Assembly (NCBI RefSeq): GCF_012927245.1
Contig: NZ_JABBGE010000002.1
Span: 310,001 to 374,000, forward strand
Direction: 5' to 3'
Origin: Streptomyces sp. R302
GTDB lineage: Bacteria > Actinomycetota > Actinomycetes > Streptomycetales > Streptomycetaceae
DNA length: 64,000 bases
Of the stretch, positions 34,923 to 44,189 are shown in pieces. Numbering within the stretch: the stretch's first letter is position 1; every line of letters starts with the position of its first letter. Position numbers and translations under genes: made by a program. The notes below the pieces were generated by a model, which searched no databases, was not told where the DNA came from, and saw only the letters and a program-made list of their open reading frames with translations.

Positions 34923-35858
34923 ATGAGCCCCTTCACCGAGCCCGACTTCAGCCGGCTGCGGGACGCGCTCGGGCCGCTCCGCGACCGCGAGCGGCTCGCC
35001 GAAAGGCTCCTGGAGGCCTCCCGCAAGCACTCGTACGACCCCGACACGGAGCTCGACTGGGACGCGCCCTTCGAACCCGGCCACTGGCACTGGCCGCCGG
35101 AGCTGGTCTCCCTCTACGGCACCCCGCTGTGGCGCCGGATGTCCGAGGAGCAGCGGATCGACCTCTCCCGGCACGAGGCCGCGTCGCTCGCCTCGCTCGG
35201 GATCTGGTTCGAGGTCATCCTGATGCAGCTGCTCGTCCGGCACGTCTACGACAAGCCGCTGACCAGCCATCACGTGGGGTACGCGCTCACCGAGATCGCG
35301 GACGAGTGCCGGCACTCGATGATGTTCGCCCGGCTGATCAGGAAGAGCGGGACCGGCGAGTACCCGGTGCCGCGGGTCTACCACAACCTCGCCCGCGTCC
35401 TGAAGACCGTCTCCACCACCCCCGGCTCCTTCGCCGCGACCCTCCTCGGCGAGGAGATCCTGGACTGGATGCAGCGGCTGACCTTCCCGGACGAGCGGGT
35501 CCAGCCGCTGGTGCGCGGGGTGACCCGGATCCACGTGGTGGAGGAGGCCCGGCACGTCCGGTACGCCCGCGAGGAGCTGCGCCGCCAGATGGTGACGGCA
35601 CCGCGCTGGGAGCGGGAGTTCACCCGGCTGAGCTGCGGCGAGGCCGCGCGCGTCTTCTCCACCTGCTTCGTCAACCCCGCCGTGTACGAAGCGGTGGGCC
35701 TCGACCGCCGGCAGGCGGTCGCCGAGGTCCGGGCGAGCGGCCACCGCCGCGAGGTCATGCAGTCCGGCGCCAAACGCCTCACGGACTTCCTCGACGACAT
35801 CGGCGCCCTGCGCGGCCCCGGCCGCCGCCTCTGGCGCTCGTCGGGGCTTCTGGCCTGA
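34923..35858 (+). CDS. AurF-like diiron oxygenase
   Basis: A protein of 311 residues of the AurF (p-aminobenzoate N-oxygenase) family. Metal ligands are visible in the family spacing: Glu 97, then DECRH (Glu 128, His 131), Glu 177 or 178, and His 204 with EEARH (Glu 208, His 211). AurF oxidises arylamines to nitro compounds, but many relatives in Streptomyces lie outside biosynthetic clusters and their substrates are unknown. It is divergent from the ferritin-like gene and followed, 100 bases later, by a TetR regulator that could control it. Confidence 0.85.
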   Translation: MSPFTEPDFSRLRDALGPLRDRERLAERLLEASRKHSYDPDTELDWDAPFEPGHWHWPPELVSLYGTPLWRRMSEEQRIDLSRHEAASLASLGIWFEVILMQLLVRHVYDKPLTSHHVGYALTEIADECRHSMMFARLIRKSGTGEYPVPRVYHNLARVLKTVSTTPGSFAATLLGEEILDWMQRLTFPDERVQPLVRGVTRIHVVEEARHVRYAREELRRQMVTAPRWEREFTRLSCGEAARVFSTCFVNPAVYEAVGLDRRQAVAEVRASGHRREVMQSGAKRLTDFLDDIGALRGPGRRLWRSSGLLA

Positions 35859-35958
35859 ACACGCACGACGCAGGGGAGGGGCGGAGCCCCGGACGGAAGG
35901 CCAGGGGCTGCGCGAGAAGGGGATCCGGAGGTGGAGGCGGCGGGGTTACGCTGCCCGC

Positions 35959-36681
35959 ATGACGAGCGCTGCCTCTCCCGCGTATCGCCGGCTCAGTGTC
36001 GAGGAGCGGCGTGGCCAGTTGCTGGAGGCCGCGCTGGGGCTGTTCGCGCACCGGGCGCCCGAGGACGTGTCGCTCGACGACGTCGCCGAGGCGGCGGGGG
36101 TGTCGCGGCCGCTGGTCTACCGCTACTTCCCGGGCGGCAAGCAGCAGCTGTACGAGGCCGCGCTCCGTTCTTCCGCCGACGCGCTCGACCGGTGCTTCGC
36201 CGAGCCCGAGGACGGGGCGCCCACCGAGCGGCTCGGCCGGGTCCTCGACCGGTACCTCGCCTTCGTGGACGGTCACGACGCCGGTTTCAGCGCGCTGCTG
36301 CGCGGCGGCAGCGTCGTCGAGACCTCCAACACCACGTCGATCGTGGACGAGGTGCGGCGGGCCGCCGCCGGGCAGATCTTCCTGCACCTGGGCGCGGAGC
36401 GGCCGGGCGCGCGGCTCGCGATGCTGGTCCGCACCTGGATCGCGGCGGTCGAGGCGGCCTCGCTCATCTGGCTCGACGACGGCAAGACGCCGGCCGCCGA
36501 CGAGCTGCGCGACTGGCTGGTCGACCAGCTGGTCGCCCTGCTCGTGACCGGTTCCGCGCGCGACCCGGAGACCGCCGGGGTCGTCCGGCGGCTGCTCGCC
36601 CAGGAGCGGGCCGACGGGCCCGTCGCCGACCTGGCCCGGCGGCTCGTGCCGCTCGTCGGCGAGGCCGCGCACCTGCTGTGA
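35959..36681 (+). CDS. TetR-family transcriptional regulator
   Basis: A protein of 240 residues. The N-terminal helix-turn-helix spans about 18-65, with the typical VSLDDVAEAAGVSRPLVYRY recognition region. The C-terminal ligand domain is helical and not assignable. It lies downstream of the AurF-like gene in the same direction, so it may repress that gene or the divergent diiron pair. The start ATG at 35959 follows GGAGGTGGAGG. Confidence 0.9.
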   Translation: MTSAASPAYRRLSVEERRGQLLEAALGLFAHRAPEDVSLDDVAEAAGVSRPLVYRYFPGGKQQLYEAALRSSADALDRCFAEPEDGAPTERLGRVLDRYLAFVDGHDAGFSALLRGGSVVETSNTTSIVDEVRRAAAGQIFLHLGAERPGARLAMLVRTWIAAVEAASLIWLDDGKTPAADELRDWLVDQLVALLVTGSARDPETAGVVRRLLAQERADGPVADLARRLVPLVGEAAHLL

Positions 36682-36718
36682 CCTCCCGTGCCGGGCGCGG
36701 CCGGGGGAGACTGGTGGG

Positions 36719-36988
36719 GTGAGAAGCGAGAACATCCCCTTCCGCGGCGGCCCCCTCGACGGGCGGGTGCTGCCCATCCTGCTGGGCGCGACCGGACACC
36801 CGCCGAAGTGGTACGAGGTGCCGGTCCCGGCCCACGACGGCCGCCCGCCCGTGCTCTACACGTACCGCCGCGAACCCGCCGGCCACACCCGGCGGCTCGG
36901 GCTCCAGCGCGGCTGGGTCTACGAGTACGCCCCCGAGGGCCGTGAGCGGCGCGAGCTGAAGTGGCCGTGGTCGAAGCCGAACGGGTGA
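36719..36988 (+). CDS. Small conserved hypothetical protein
   Basis: A protein of 89 residues from a GTG start just after GGGGGAGACTGG. It is basic and rich in Pro, Arg and Tyr (RGGPLDGRVLP near the start, WVYEYAP later). I do not recognise a named domain. It lies between the TetR gene and a cell-wall hydrolase in the same direction. Confidence 0.65.
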   Translation: MRSENIPFRGGPLDGRVLPILLGATGHPPKWYEVPVPAHDGRPPVLYTYRREPAGHTRRLGLQRGWVYEYAPEGRERRELKWPWSKPNG

Positions 36989-37077
36989 TGCCGGGCGCCG
37001 CGCCCCGATCCGTACGGTAATCGGATGAACCGACACGCCATGATGCCTCCGGAGCCCGCTCTGGAGGTGGTGGTGAC

Positions 37078-38388
37078 GTGTCGCGAAGGCTGCTGCGCAC
37101 GGTCTGTACGGGAGCCCTGGCCGCCCTGGCCACCTTGACCGGGCCGGCCGCGGCCGCACCTGAGCCACCAGGGCCTCCCGCTCCCCTCGCGCCCCTCGCC
37201 CTCGCGGACCCCGCCGCGGAACCCGTCGGACCGGTGGACCCCGACAGCGTGGCGGATGCCGAGGCCCAGGCGGCGGAGCCCGAGGTGCCGGCGGCCGACG
37301 ACGCCGCCGCGCTGCCGCCCGCCGGCGGGGGCTCCGTCGCCACGCTGCTCACCCGGCTCCGCACCCTCTACCAGGAGGCCGAGGAGGCCACGGAGCGGTT
37401 CAACGCGGCCGAGGAGGCGCTGAAGGTCCAGCAGGCCGACACCCGGCGGCTCGCCGCCGACCTGGAGACCGCCCGCACCGCCCTCGCGCGCGGGCGGGCC
37501 GAGGCGGGGCGGCTCGCCCGGGAGCAGTACCAGGGCCGGAGCTCGTACGCCTCACCGCTGCGGCTGCTCTTCGCCCCCGACCCCCGGTCCGCGCTCGACG
37601 CGCGCCACCTCCTCGACCGGACCGCCCGCGACCGGGCCTCCGCCCTCCCCCGGCTGCGCGCCGCCGAGCGCCGGGCCGCCGGGCTCGCCGGCGCCTCGCG
37701 GACCGCGCTCGACCGGCAGCGGAGCCTCGCCGCACGGCAGCGGACCCGCCGGGACGAGGTACGGAAGAAGCTCGCCGAGGTCGAGGCGCTGCTCGCCGCG
37801 CTCACCCCCGAGCAGCTGGCGCGCCTCACCGAGCTGGAGCGGGAGCAGACGGCCGGCGCCCAGCGCGAACTCCTCGACTCCGGGGTCCTCGGCCCCACCC
37901 GCACCCCGTCCCCGGCGGGCGCGGAGGCGCTGCGCTTCGCGGTCGGGCAGCTCGGGAAGCCGTACGAGTGGGGGGCCGAGGGGCCGGAGTCGTACGACTG
38001 CTCGGGGCTCACCCAGCGGGCGTGGGCGGCGGCCGGCCGGGAGATCCCGCGCACCAGCCAGGAGCAGTGGGCGGAGCTGCCCCGGGTCGGCCTCGGCGAG
38101 CTGCGGCCCGGGGACCTGGTGGTGTACTTCCCCGGCGCCACCCATGTGGCCCTCTACCTGGGCGAGGGCCTGGTCGTGCAGGCCCCGCGCCCCGGCGCCC
38201 GTGTGAAGGTCTCCCTCGTCGCCGCGAACCCGCTGCTCGGGGCCGTACGGCCGGACCCGGGCGGCACGCCCCTGGAGTCGTACACCCCGCCCGTCCTCCC
38301 GGACGGTGCTCGGGAGGGTTCGGACGAGGGGTACGACGGCCGGGGGGTGCCCCCGGATCAGGCGCCGGAGGCCACCGAGGCCAGGTAG
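37078..38388 (+). CDS. Secreted NlpC/P60 peptidoglycan hydrolase with coiled coil
   Basis: A protein of 436 residues. Signal peptide about 1-27, a disordered Pro/Ala region, a long coiled coil about 88-265, then the NlpC/P60 domain with Cys 308 (YDCSG) and His 356 (THVALY) as the catalytic pair. This is the common RipA-like layout: coiled coil followed by a gamma-D-glutamyl-diamino acid endopeptidase that cuts stem peptides outside the cell. It overlaps the convergent flavoprotein gene by 31 bases (38358-38388). The GTG start at 37078 follows GGAGGTGGTG. Confidence 0.92.
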   Translation: MSRRLLRTVCTGALAALATLTGPAAAAPEPPGPPAPLAPLALADPAAEPVGPVDPDSVADAEAQAAEPEVPAADDAAALPPAGGGSVATLLTRLRTLYQEAEEATERFNAAEEALKVQQADTRRLAADLETARTALARGRAEAGRLAREQYQGRSSYASPLRLLFAPDPRSALDARHLLDRTARDRASALPRLRAAERRAAGLAGASRTALDRQRSLAARQRTRRDEVRKKLAEVEALLAALTPEQLARLTELEREQTAGAQRELLDSGVLGPTRTPSPAGAEALRFAVGQLGKPYEWGAEGPESYDCSGLTQRAWAAAGREIPRTSQEQWAELPRVGLGELRPGDLVVYFPGATHVALYLGEGLVVQAPRPGARVKVSLVAANPLLGAVRPDPGGTPLESYTPPVLPDGAREGSDEGYDGRGVPPDQAPEATEAR

Positions 38389-39596
38389 GCGGAGGCCTTC
38401 TCCGGGTCGAAGAAGAAGTTCTCGAAGTCGGCCGGGTCGTTGAATCCGTTGGCGAAGCGGTCGGCGATCGGCTGGAGCTCGCCGGCCGCGCCGATCAGGT
38501 TCAGGACGTGCTCCGGCGGCGGCGCCAGCATCGCGTTGGTCCACTTGGTGACGGGCTCGGCGGTCCGCCAGTAGCGGTCGAAGGCGGAACGCATCCACGC
38601 CTCGTCGAAGGGCCGGTCGCCGTGCTCGACGATGGCGGCGAGGTACGCCGCGGCGCACTTGGCGGCGGAGTTGGAGCCCTGCCCGGTGATCGGGTCGTTG
38701 GCGACGACGACGTCCGCGACGCCGAGGACCAGGCCGCCGCCCGGCAGGTGGCCGACGGGGTTGCGGACGGTGGGGGCGTAACGGCCCGCCAGCGTGCCGC
38801 AGGCGTCGGTGAGTTCGACCCTGGTGGCGCGCGCGTACTCCCAGGGGGTGTACTTCTCCATCAGCTCCAGCGTGAGCGCCAGGTGCTCGGAGGGGTCCTT
38901 GACGCCCCGGAAGGCGTCGACGGGACCGCCGGGGATCCCCTCCCAGAAGAGGATGTCGGCGCGGCCGCCGGTGGTGAGCGTCGGCATCACGAACAGCTCG
39001 CCGACCCCGGGCACGAGGTTGCAGCGGACCGCGTCGAAGTCAGGGTGCTCGGGGCGCGGGCCGAGGCCGTTGACGTACGCGACGGCGAGGGCGCGCTGCG
39101 GCTCGGTGTGCGGGGAGCGCTCGGCGTCCCGGCCGAACATGGAGACCAGCTCGCCCTTGCCGGCGGCGACGAGCACCAGGTCGTAGCGGCGGGCGAAGAA
39201 GTCGAGGTCGCCGACGGCCACACCGTGGATGACGAGCTGTCCGCCGCGCTGGGCGAAGGTCTCCATCCAGCCGGCCATCTTCACGCGCTGGTCGACGGAC
39301 TGGGCGAAGCCGTCGAGCTTCCCGACCCAGTCGATGACGCGGGCCGACTCCGGCCCCGAGACGGAGACGCCGAGGCCCTGGATCCGCGGGGCCTGGGACT
39401 CCCAGAAGTTCAGGCCGAGGTCGCGCTCGTGCTGGAGCGCGGTGTCGAACATGCACTGCGTGGACATGACGCGGCCGGAGCGGATCTCGTCCGCCGTCCG
39501 GTTCGACATCAGGGTGACCTCGTATCCCTGGGACTGGAGGCCGAGGGCGAGCTGGAGACCGGACTGTCCGGCGCCGACTATGAGTATCTTCCGCAT
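38358..39596 (-). CDS. Styrene/indole monooxygenase-like FAD enzyme of the conservon
   Basis: A protein of 412 residues. The FAD-binding Rossmann motif GAGQSGLQLALGL begins at residue 8, and the later GVADVVVANDPITGQGSN is the second FAD-binding segment. The family is StyA-like two-component flavin monooxygenases that take reduced FAD from a separate reductase; no reductase gene is adjacent. It lies 40 bases after the conservon GTPase in the same direction, the place where other conservons encode a cytochrome P450. A role as redox output of the conservon is an inference. Confidence 0.85.
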   Translation of the reverse strand: MRKILIVGAGQSGLQLALGLQSQGYEVTLMSNRTADEIRSGRVMSTQCMFDTALQHERDLGLNFWESQAPRIQGLGVSVSGPESARVIDWVGKLDGFAQSVDQRVKMAGWMETFAQRGGQLVIHGVAVGDLDFFARRYDLVLVAAGKGELVSMFGRDAERSPHTEPQRALAVAYVNGLGPRPEHPDFDAVRCNLVPGVGELFVMPTLTTGGRADILFWEGIPGGPVDAFRGVKDPSEHLALTLELMEKYTPWEYARATRVELTDACGTLAGRYAPTVRNPVGHLPGGGLVLGVADVVVANDPITGQGSNSAAKCAAAYLAAIVEHGDRPFDEAWMRSAFDRYWRTAEPVTKWTNAMLAPPPEHVLNLIGAAGELQPIADRFANGFNDPADFENFFFDPEKASAYLASVASGA

Positions 39597-39636
39597 GGGT
39601 GGTGCTCCTGGCGAGAACGGGGAGGGAGGGGGACGG

Positions 39637-40359
39637 CTACTCGGGCGTCGTGGAGAGCGCGTGCTCGACCATGGCGAGGAGCGTCTCGACGACGCTGTAG
39701 CGCTTGCGCGCGTCCATGATCACCACGGGGACCTCGGCGGTGATCGTCAGGGCCTCCCTGACGTCCTCCGGCTCGAACCGCTCGGTGCCCTCGAAGTGGT
39801 TGACGGCGACGACGTACGGCAGGCCGCAGCTCTCGAAGTAGTCGAGCGCGGGGAAGCAGTCGGTGAGCCGGCGGGTGTCGGCGAGCACGATCGCGCCGAT
39901 CGCGCCGCGCACCAGGTCGTCCCACATGAACCAGAAGCGCTGCTGCCCCGGCGTGCCGAAGACGTACAGGACCAGGTCGTTGTCGAGGGTGATCCGGCCG
40001 AAGTCCATCGCCACGGTGGTGGTGAGCTTGTCCGGGGTGGCGGTGAGGTCGTCGGTCTCCTCACTGGCCCGGGTCATCAGCGCCTCGGTCTGGAGCGGGG
40101 TGATCTCCGAGACCGCGCGGACGAAGGTGGTCTTGCCGACGCCGAAGCCGCCCGCGACGACGATCTTCGTGGCGATCGGGGCGCGGGAGTGGTCGAGCTG
40201 CCAGTCCTGCGCGCCGTCCTCGGGATCGGGTCCCCCGGCGGGATCCGGTTCTCCGGCGGGATCCGGTTCCCCGGCGGGCCCGGGCTGGACGGGGATCGCG
40301 GCGGCGGGGGTGTCGACGGCGGTGTCGACGGCGGTGGCGTCAGAGACGGCGGAGTCCAC
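39637..40359 (-). CDS. Conservon GTPase CvnD
   Basis: A protein of 240 residues, a small MglA/Ras-like ATP/GTP-binding protein. The P loop is GGFGVGKTTF at 70-79; FGTPGQQRFWFMWDDL is the switch II region, and VAVNHFE replaces the usual NKxD. The first 60 residues contain a short repeat (AGEPDP). The GTG start lies inside the end of cvnC (20-base overlap) with GAAAGGG upstream. With CvnB as its likely activating Roadblock partner and CvnA at the membrane, it forms the heterotrimeric-like switch that defines conservons. Confidence 0.92.
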   Translation of the reverse strand: MDSAVSDATAVDTAVDTPAAAIPVQPGPAGEPDPAGEPDPAGGPDPEDGAQDWQLDHSRAPIATKIVVAGGFGVGKTTFVRAVSEITPLQTEALMTRASEETDDLTATPDKLTTTVAMDFGRITLDNDLVLYVFGTPGQQRFWFMWDDLVRGAIGAIVLADTRRLTDCFPALDYFESCGLPYVVAVNHFEGTERFEPEDVREALTITAEVPVVIMDARKRYSVVETLLAMVEHALSTTPE

Positions 40360-40756
40360 TCAGCACCCTTTCGAGGAGCGCGCGGTCGGGCTGGCCGGTG
40401 TCGTGACCGGTCCCGTACACGCGGATCTTTCCCTGGTCGGCCAGGTCGCTGAGGAGCACCCGGACGACACCCAACGGCATCTTGAGGAGGGCCGAGATCT
40501 CCGCCACCGTCCGCATCCGGCGGCATATCTCGACGATGGCGCGCATCTCGGGCATGAGCCCGCGCGCGCCGGGGCCGCCGTCGGTGAGGACCTTGCGGGC
40601 GAGCGGCGCCTCCAGGGCGGCCACGAAGGTCTCGACGAGCAGCACGTGTCCGAAGCGGGTGCGGCCGCCGGTCAGCGAGTACGGGCGCACGCGCGCGGGG
40701 CGCCGTCCTTCGCCGCGTACCGGCAGCCGGTGGCCCGCGGCGGTCAGCGAGGTCAC
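40340..40756 (-). CDS. Conservon DUF742 protein CvnC
   Basis: A protein of 138 residues of the DUF742 family; the C-terminal half resembles a winged helix (AEISALLKMPLGVVRVLLSD followed by a conserved ADQGKI). It starts with GTG overlapping the cvnB stop (GTGA at 40753-40756). In conservons it sits between the Roadblock protein and the GTPase; its exact role is unclear, possibly linking the complex to DNA or to CvnA. Confidence 0.9.
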   Translation of the reverse strand: MTSLTAAGHRLPVRGEGRRPARVRPYSLTGGRTRFGHVLLVETFVAALEAPLARKVLTDGGPGARGLMPEMRAIVEICRRMRTVAEISALLKMPLGVVRVLLSDLADQGKIRVYGTGHDTGQPDRALLERVLSGLRRL

Positions 40757-41274
40757 CGGGGGCTCTCCATCGACTTGCGCAGCTCGCTGCGGACCTCGGG
40801 GGTGAGGACGTGTCCGGCCCGGCCCACGAAGAGCGCCATGTGGTACGCGACGACGCTCATGTCGCAGTCGGGTTCGGCGTGCACGCCGAGCAGCGAGCCG
40901 TCGCTGATCGACATGACGAAGACGCTGCCCTCCTCCATGGCGACCATGGTCTGCTTCACCCCGCCGCCGTCCATCAGGCGCGCGGCGCCGACGGTGAGGC
41001 TGCCGATGCCGGAGACGATGGTGGCCAGGTCGGCGCTGGAGCCGCGCGGGCCCCGGGCGCGGGCGTGCCCGTCACCGGCGGCGCCGGGCCGCTCCTCGGG
41101 GTCGGAGGAGAGCAGCAGGAGCCCGTCGGAGGAGACGACGGCGACCGAGCGGACGCCCGGCACCTCCTCCACGAGGTTGCCCAGCAGCCATTGCAGGTTG
41201 CGGGCCTCCGTGCTCAATCCGTAGGCGCCGGCCGGCGCGGTCGTGCTCGTGGTGCTCGTTCCCGTGGCGGTCAA
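40753..41274 (-). CDS. Conservon Roadblock/LC7 protein CvnB
   Basis: A protein of about 173 residues. The Roadblock/LC7 domain (NLQWLLGNLVEEVPGVRSVA, then VSSDGLLLLSS) covers most of it. Roadblock proteins regulate small GTPases of the MglA/CvnD type. I chose the TTG at 41274: it overlaps the cvnA stop and is preceded by GAGGAGG at seven bases. Longer frames upstream run inside cvnA. Confidence 0.9.
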   Translation of the reverse strand: MTATGTSTTSTTAPAGAYGLSTEARNLQWLLGNLVEEVPGVRSVAVVSSDGLLLLSSDPEERPGAAGDGHARARGPRGSSADLATIVSGIGSLTVGAARLMDGGGVKQTMVAMEEGSVFVMSISDGSLLGVHAEPDCDMSVVAYHMALFVGRAGHVLTPEVRSELRKSMESPR

Positions 41275-44189
41275 CTGCGTGCCTCCTCGACTGTGTCCCC
41301 CGTCATCTCCTCTGTACGCGTGGTGCTCCCGGCGGCTATCTCCGCCTCGACGTCCCGGCGTCCGGCCACGGCGCCCCGGTGGAAGCCGCCGAGCCGGCGG
41401 CGGAGCGCCTCGGCGTCGACCGAGCCCTGTCGGGGCGCGGAGGGCGCGGCGGGCGCCCTGACCACCTGGGGGGTCCGCTTGGGCAGGCCCTTGTCGGTCA
41501 CCCGCTCCCACTGCGCGGGGCGCGGCCCCGGCACCTGTGCCTCGTCGACCGGTCCCGCCTGCTCCGGCACGGCCGCGACCGACGCCTCGGCGGCCCGCTC
41601 GTGACGGTCCGGCTCGGGCGGCGGGTCGGGGAGCCGCACCTGGAGGGTCGTCTCGGAGACGGACTCGAAGGACTCGACGGGCTCGACGGACTCGGCGGGC
41701 GCGGCGGGCGCGGCGGGCGCGGCGGGCTGGATGGGCTCGAAGGACTCGAACGGCTCCGGGGCGGGCGCTGCGGCCTCGTACACCGGCTCGGGTTCGGGCT
41801 CCGTCGCCACCGGTTCGGTCTGCGCCTCGCGGAAGGCGCGTTCCGCCGCTTCCACGAGCGGGTCGCGGGTGCGGGACGGGAGGGCGTTGGAGTTGGCCTC
41901 GGCCTCGGAGCCGGGGAGGTGGAGGACCGGTACGGGGCCGGTGGCGGCGATCCGCACCGGCTCGGCGACGGCGGCCGGCGGCGCGGTCGGCAGCAGCGGC
42001 AGCGGCAGCACCACGACGGCGGCCGTGCCGCCCGGCTTCTGCTCGCGCAGCTCGACGCCGACGCCGTGGCGGGCGGCGAGCAGGGAGACGACCCGCATGC
42101 CGAGGCCCTCGCCCTCGAAGGCCTCCGGGTCGGCGGCGGCGAGCCGGGCGTTGAGGTCGGCGCGCCGGTGCTCGGGGATCCCTATGCCGGAGTCCTGGAC
42201 GGAGAGCATGACCTCGCCGGTCTCCAGGAGCCAGCCGGAGAGCTGGACCTCGGCGTCCGGCGGGGAGAACGAGGTGGCGTTCTCCAGGAGTTCGGCGACG
42301 AGGTGGCTGAGGTCGTCGGCGGCGAAGCCGGCGAGCTGGGCGTGCGGCGGCAGCGACTGGATGGTGACCCGCTCGTACCGCTCGATCTCGCTGACGGCGG
42401 CGCGCAGCACGTCGACGAGCGGGACCGGCCCCGCGTGGCCGTGGACGTGCTCGTGGCCGGCGAGGACCAGCAGGTTCTCGCTGTGGCGGCGCATGACGGT
42501 CGCCATGTGGTCGAGCTTGAAGAGGGTGGCGAGGCGGTCCGGGTCCTGCTCGCGCTCCTCCAGCTTCTCGATGACGGCGAGCTGGCGGTCGACGAGGCCG
42601 AGGCTGCGCAGCGAGAGGTTGACGAAGGTGTGGTGGACGGTGTCCCGGAGCCGTTCGAGGTCGGCGGTGAGGACGGCGATCCGGCCCTGGAGCTCGGCGC
42701 GCTGGGCGGCGAGTCCGGCCTCGGCGGCCTCCTGCGCGGCGACCAGGCCGGCCCGCTCGCCGGTGAGCCGGCCGGTGTGCGCGGAGAGGGCGGCGAGCCG
42801 GCCGTGGAGGGTGTTGAGGGAGCGGACGGCCTGCGCGAACTCGTCGTTGCGGCCGGTGAAGCGGACGGCTTCCTCGGTGGCCGGATCGGACGCGGCGGCG
42901 AGCCGGGCGGCGCCGCGGCGGAGCACGGAGAGCGGCCGGGTGAGGCTGCGGGCGACGTAGGTGGAGACGCCGACGGCGAGCAGCAGGCAGCCGCCGAGGA
43001 GGGCGAGGCGCAGTTCGAGCGCGGTGACGTCGTCGTCGCGCAGGGCGGTGAGCCGCTCGACCCGCTTGGCGGCGAGGGAGGACTCGACGCCGCGCATCTG
43101 CTCGATGCGGGCGGAGAGCGCGGCGTCCAGGGCGGACGGCGAGGTGCGGGTCTCGGCCTCGGTGAGGGCGGGCTGGTCGGTGAGCCGGCCGAGGGCCAGC
43201 TCGGCGGTCTTGACCTCGGGCCCCGTGACGGTCGCGGCGAGGGAGTCGCGGGCGGCGGGCCCGGCGGAGCGGTCGAAGTCGCCCAGGGCGGCGAGTTCGC
43301 GGACCCGGGCCTGCTGGGCGGCGGCGCTGAGCAGGTCGCGGGCGTGCTCGGCCTCCTCCTTGCCCTCGGGCTCCTCGGCGACGTAGGTGCCGGTGGTGGC
43401 GTCGTAGCGGAGCTCGCCGGTTGCCTCGGGCTGCGGGGTGACGAGCGCGGCGAGCAGCAGGCCCCGGGTGGAGGAGGCCTGTTCGACGGCGCGGCCGAGG
43501 TCTGCGGGGGCCCGGGTGGTGCCGGTGACGCCGGGGTCGGCGGCGCGCGGCGGGGTGCGCTCGGCGAGCTGGTCGGCGAGCGCCTGGAGGGAGGCGATGA
43601 CGTCGCTGTACGCCTTGTGGGCCTCCAGGGGCGTGCCCTTGCCGGTGACGGCGGCGCGGCGGACGGAGGCGACGTCGGCGAGCTCGCGGCGCAGCGCGTC
43701 GGAGGCGGCGGGGCGGATCTCGTCGATCTGCCGGTCGACGCGGGCCGACTTGGCCGCGGTGAGGGCCCGCCGGTTCTTCTTGGGTCCGGTCTGCTCCTCG
43801 CGGCCCGCGGCGACGAAGGCGACGACCTCGTCGCGCTCGTCGGCGAGGGAGTGCGCGAGGGTGACGGCCTGCCGGTCGAGCTCGGCGAGGGTGACCAGGC
43901 GCCGGGACTCGTCGAGCCCGTCGTAGGCGGTGAGGACGGCGGGGGCGCCGGCGCCGAGGACGATGACGCCGACGAGGGCGACACCGGCGACGAGGCGGTT
44001 GCGGACGCGCTTGTCGCGGCCGCCGGGGGTCTGCGCGGGGGCGGGCGCTCCTGTGGTGAGGGTGCTTCCCGAGTTCGGCGGGGTGCCGGGGGTGGTCGGC
44101 GGGGTGCCGGGGTTCGGCGGCTCACCGGGGGTCTGGCTCCGCGCGCCGTTCATGCTCCGAGGCCGCTTCTTCTGCACCGGTGCTCGCAT
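41271..44189 (-). CDS. Conservon sensor kinase-like protein CvnA
   Basis: About 972 residues. One transmembrane segment near 67-90, a large extracytoplasmic nitrate/sulfonate-sensing type domain to about 390, a second transmembrane segment, HAMP and coiled coil, then a GHKL ATPase (N box LVAELLENATSFSPP, G1 DSGIGIPEH). The last 200 residues are Ala/Pro/Glu-rich and probably disordered. Conservon CvnA proteins are kinase-like and act with CvnB-CvnD as a membrane complex. The start ATG at 44189 is likely; 44153 is an alternative. The gene is divergent from a PP2C-like phosphatase. Confidence 0.9.
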   Translation of the reverse strand: MRAPVQKKRPRSMNGARSQTPGEPPNPGTPPTTPGTPPNSGSTLTTGAPAPAQTPGGRDKRVRNRLVAGVALVGVIVLGAGAPAVLTAYDGLDESRRLVTLAELDRQAVTLAHSLADERDEVVAFVAAGREEQTGPKKNRRALTAAKSARVDRQIDEIRPAASDALRRELADVASVRRAAVTGKGTPLEAHKAYSDVIASLQALADQLAERTPPRAADPGVTGTTRAPADLGRAVEQASSTRGLLLAALVTPQPEATGELRYDATTGTYVAEEPEGKEEAEHARDLLSAAAQQARVRELAALGDFDRSAGPAARDSLAATVTGPEVKTAELALGRLTDQPALTEAETRTSPSALDAALSARIEQMRGVESSLAAKRVERLTALRDDDVTALELRLALLGGCLLLAVGVSTYVARSLTRPLSVLRRGAARLAAASDPATEEAVRFTGRNDEFAQAVRSLNTLHGRLAALSAHTGRLTGERAGLVAAQEAAEAGLAAQRAELQGRIAVLTADLERLRDTVHHTFVNLSLRSLGLVDRQLAVIEKLEEREQDPDRLATLFKLDHMATVMRRHSENLLVLAGHEHVHGHAGPVPLVDVLRAAVSEIERYERVTIQSLPPHAQLAGFAADDLSHLVAELLENATSFSPPDAEVQLSGWLLETGEVMLSVQDSGIGIPEHRRADLNARLAAADPEAFEGEGLGMRVVSLLAARHGVGVELREQKPGGTAAVVVLPLPLLPTAPPAAVAEPVRIAATGPVPVLHLPGSEAEANSNALPSRTRDPLVEAAERAFREAQTEPVATEPEPEPVYEAAAPAPEPFESFEPIQPAAPAAPAAPAESVEPVESFESVSETTLQVRLPDPPPEPDRHERAAEASVAAVPEQAGPVDEAQVPGPRPAQWERVTDKGLPKRTPQVVRAPAAPSAPRQGSVDAEALRRRLGGFHRGAVAGRRDVEAEIAAGSTTRTEEMTGDTVEEARS

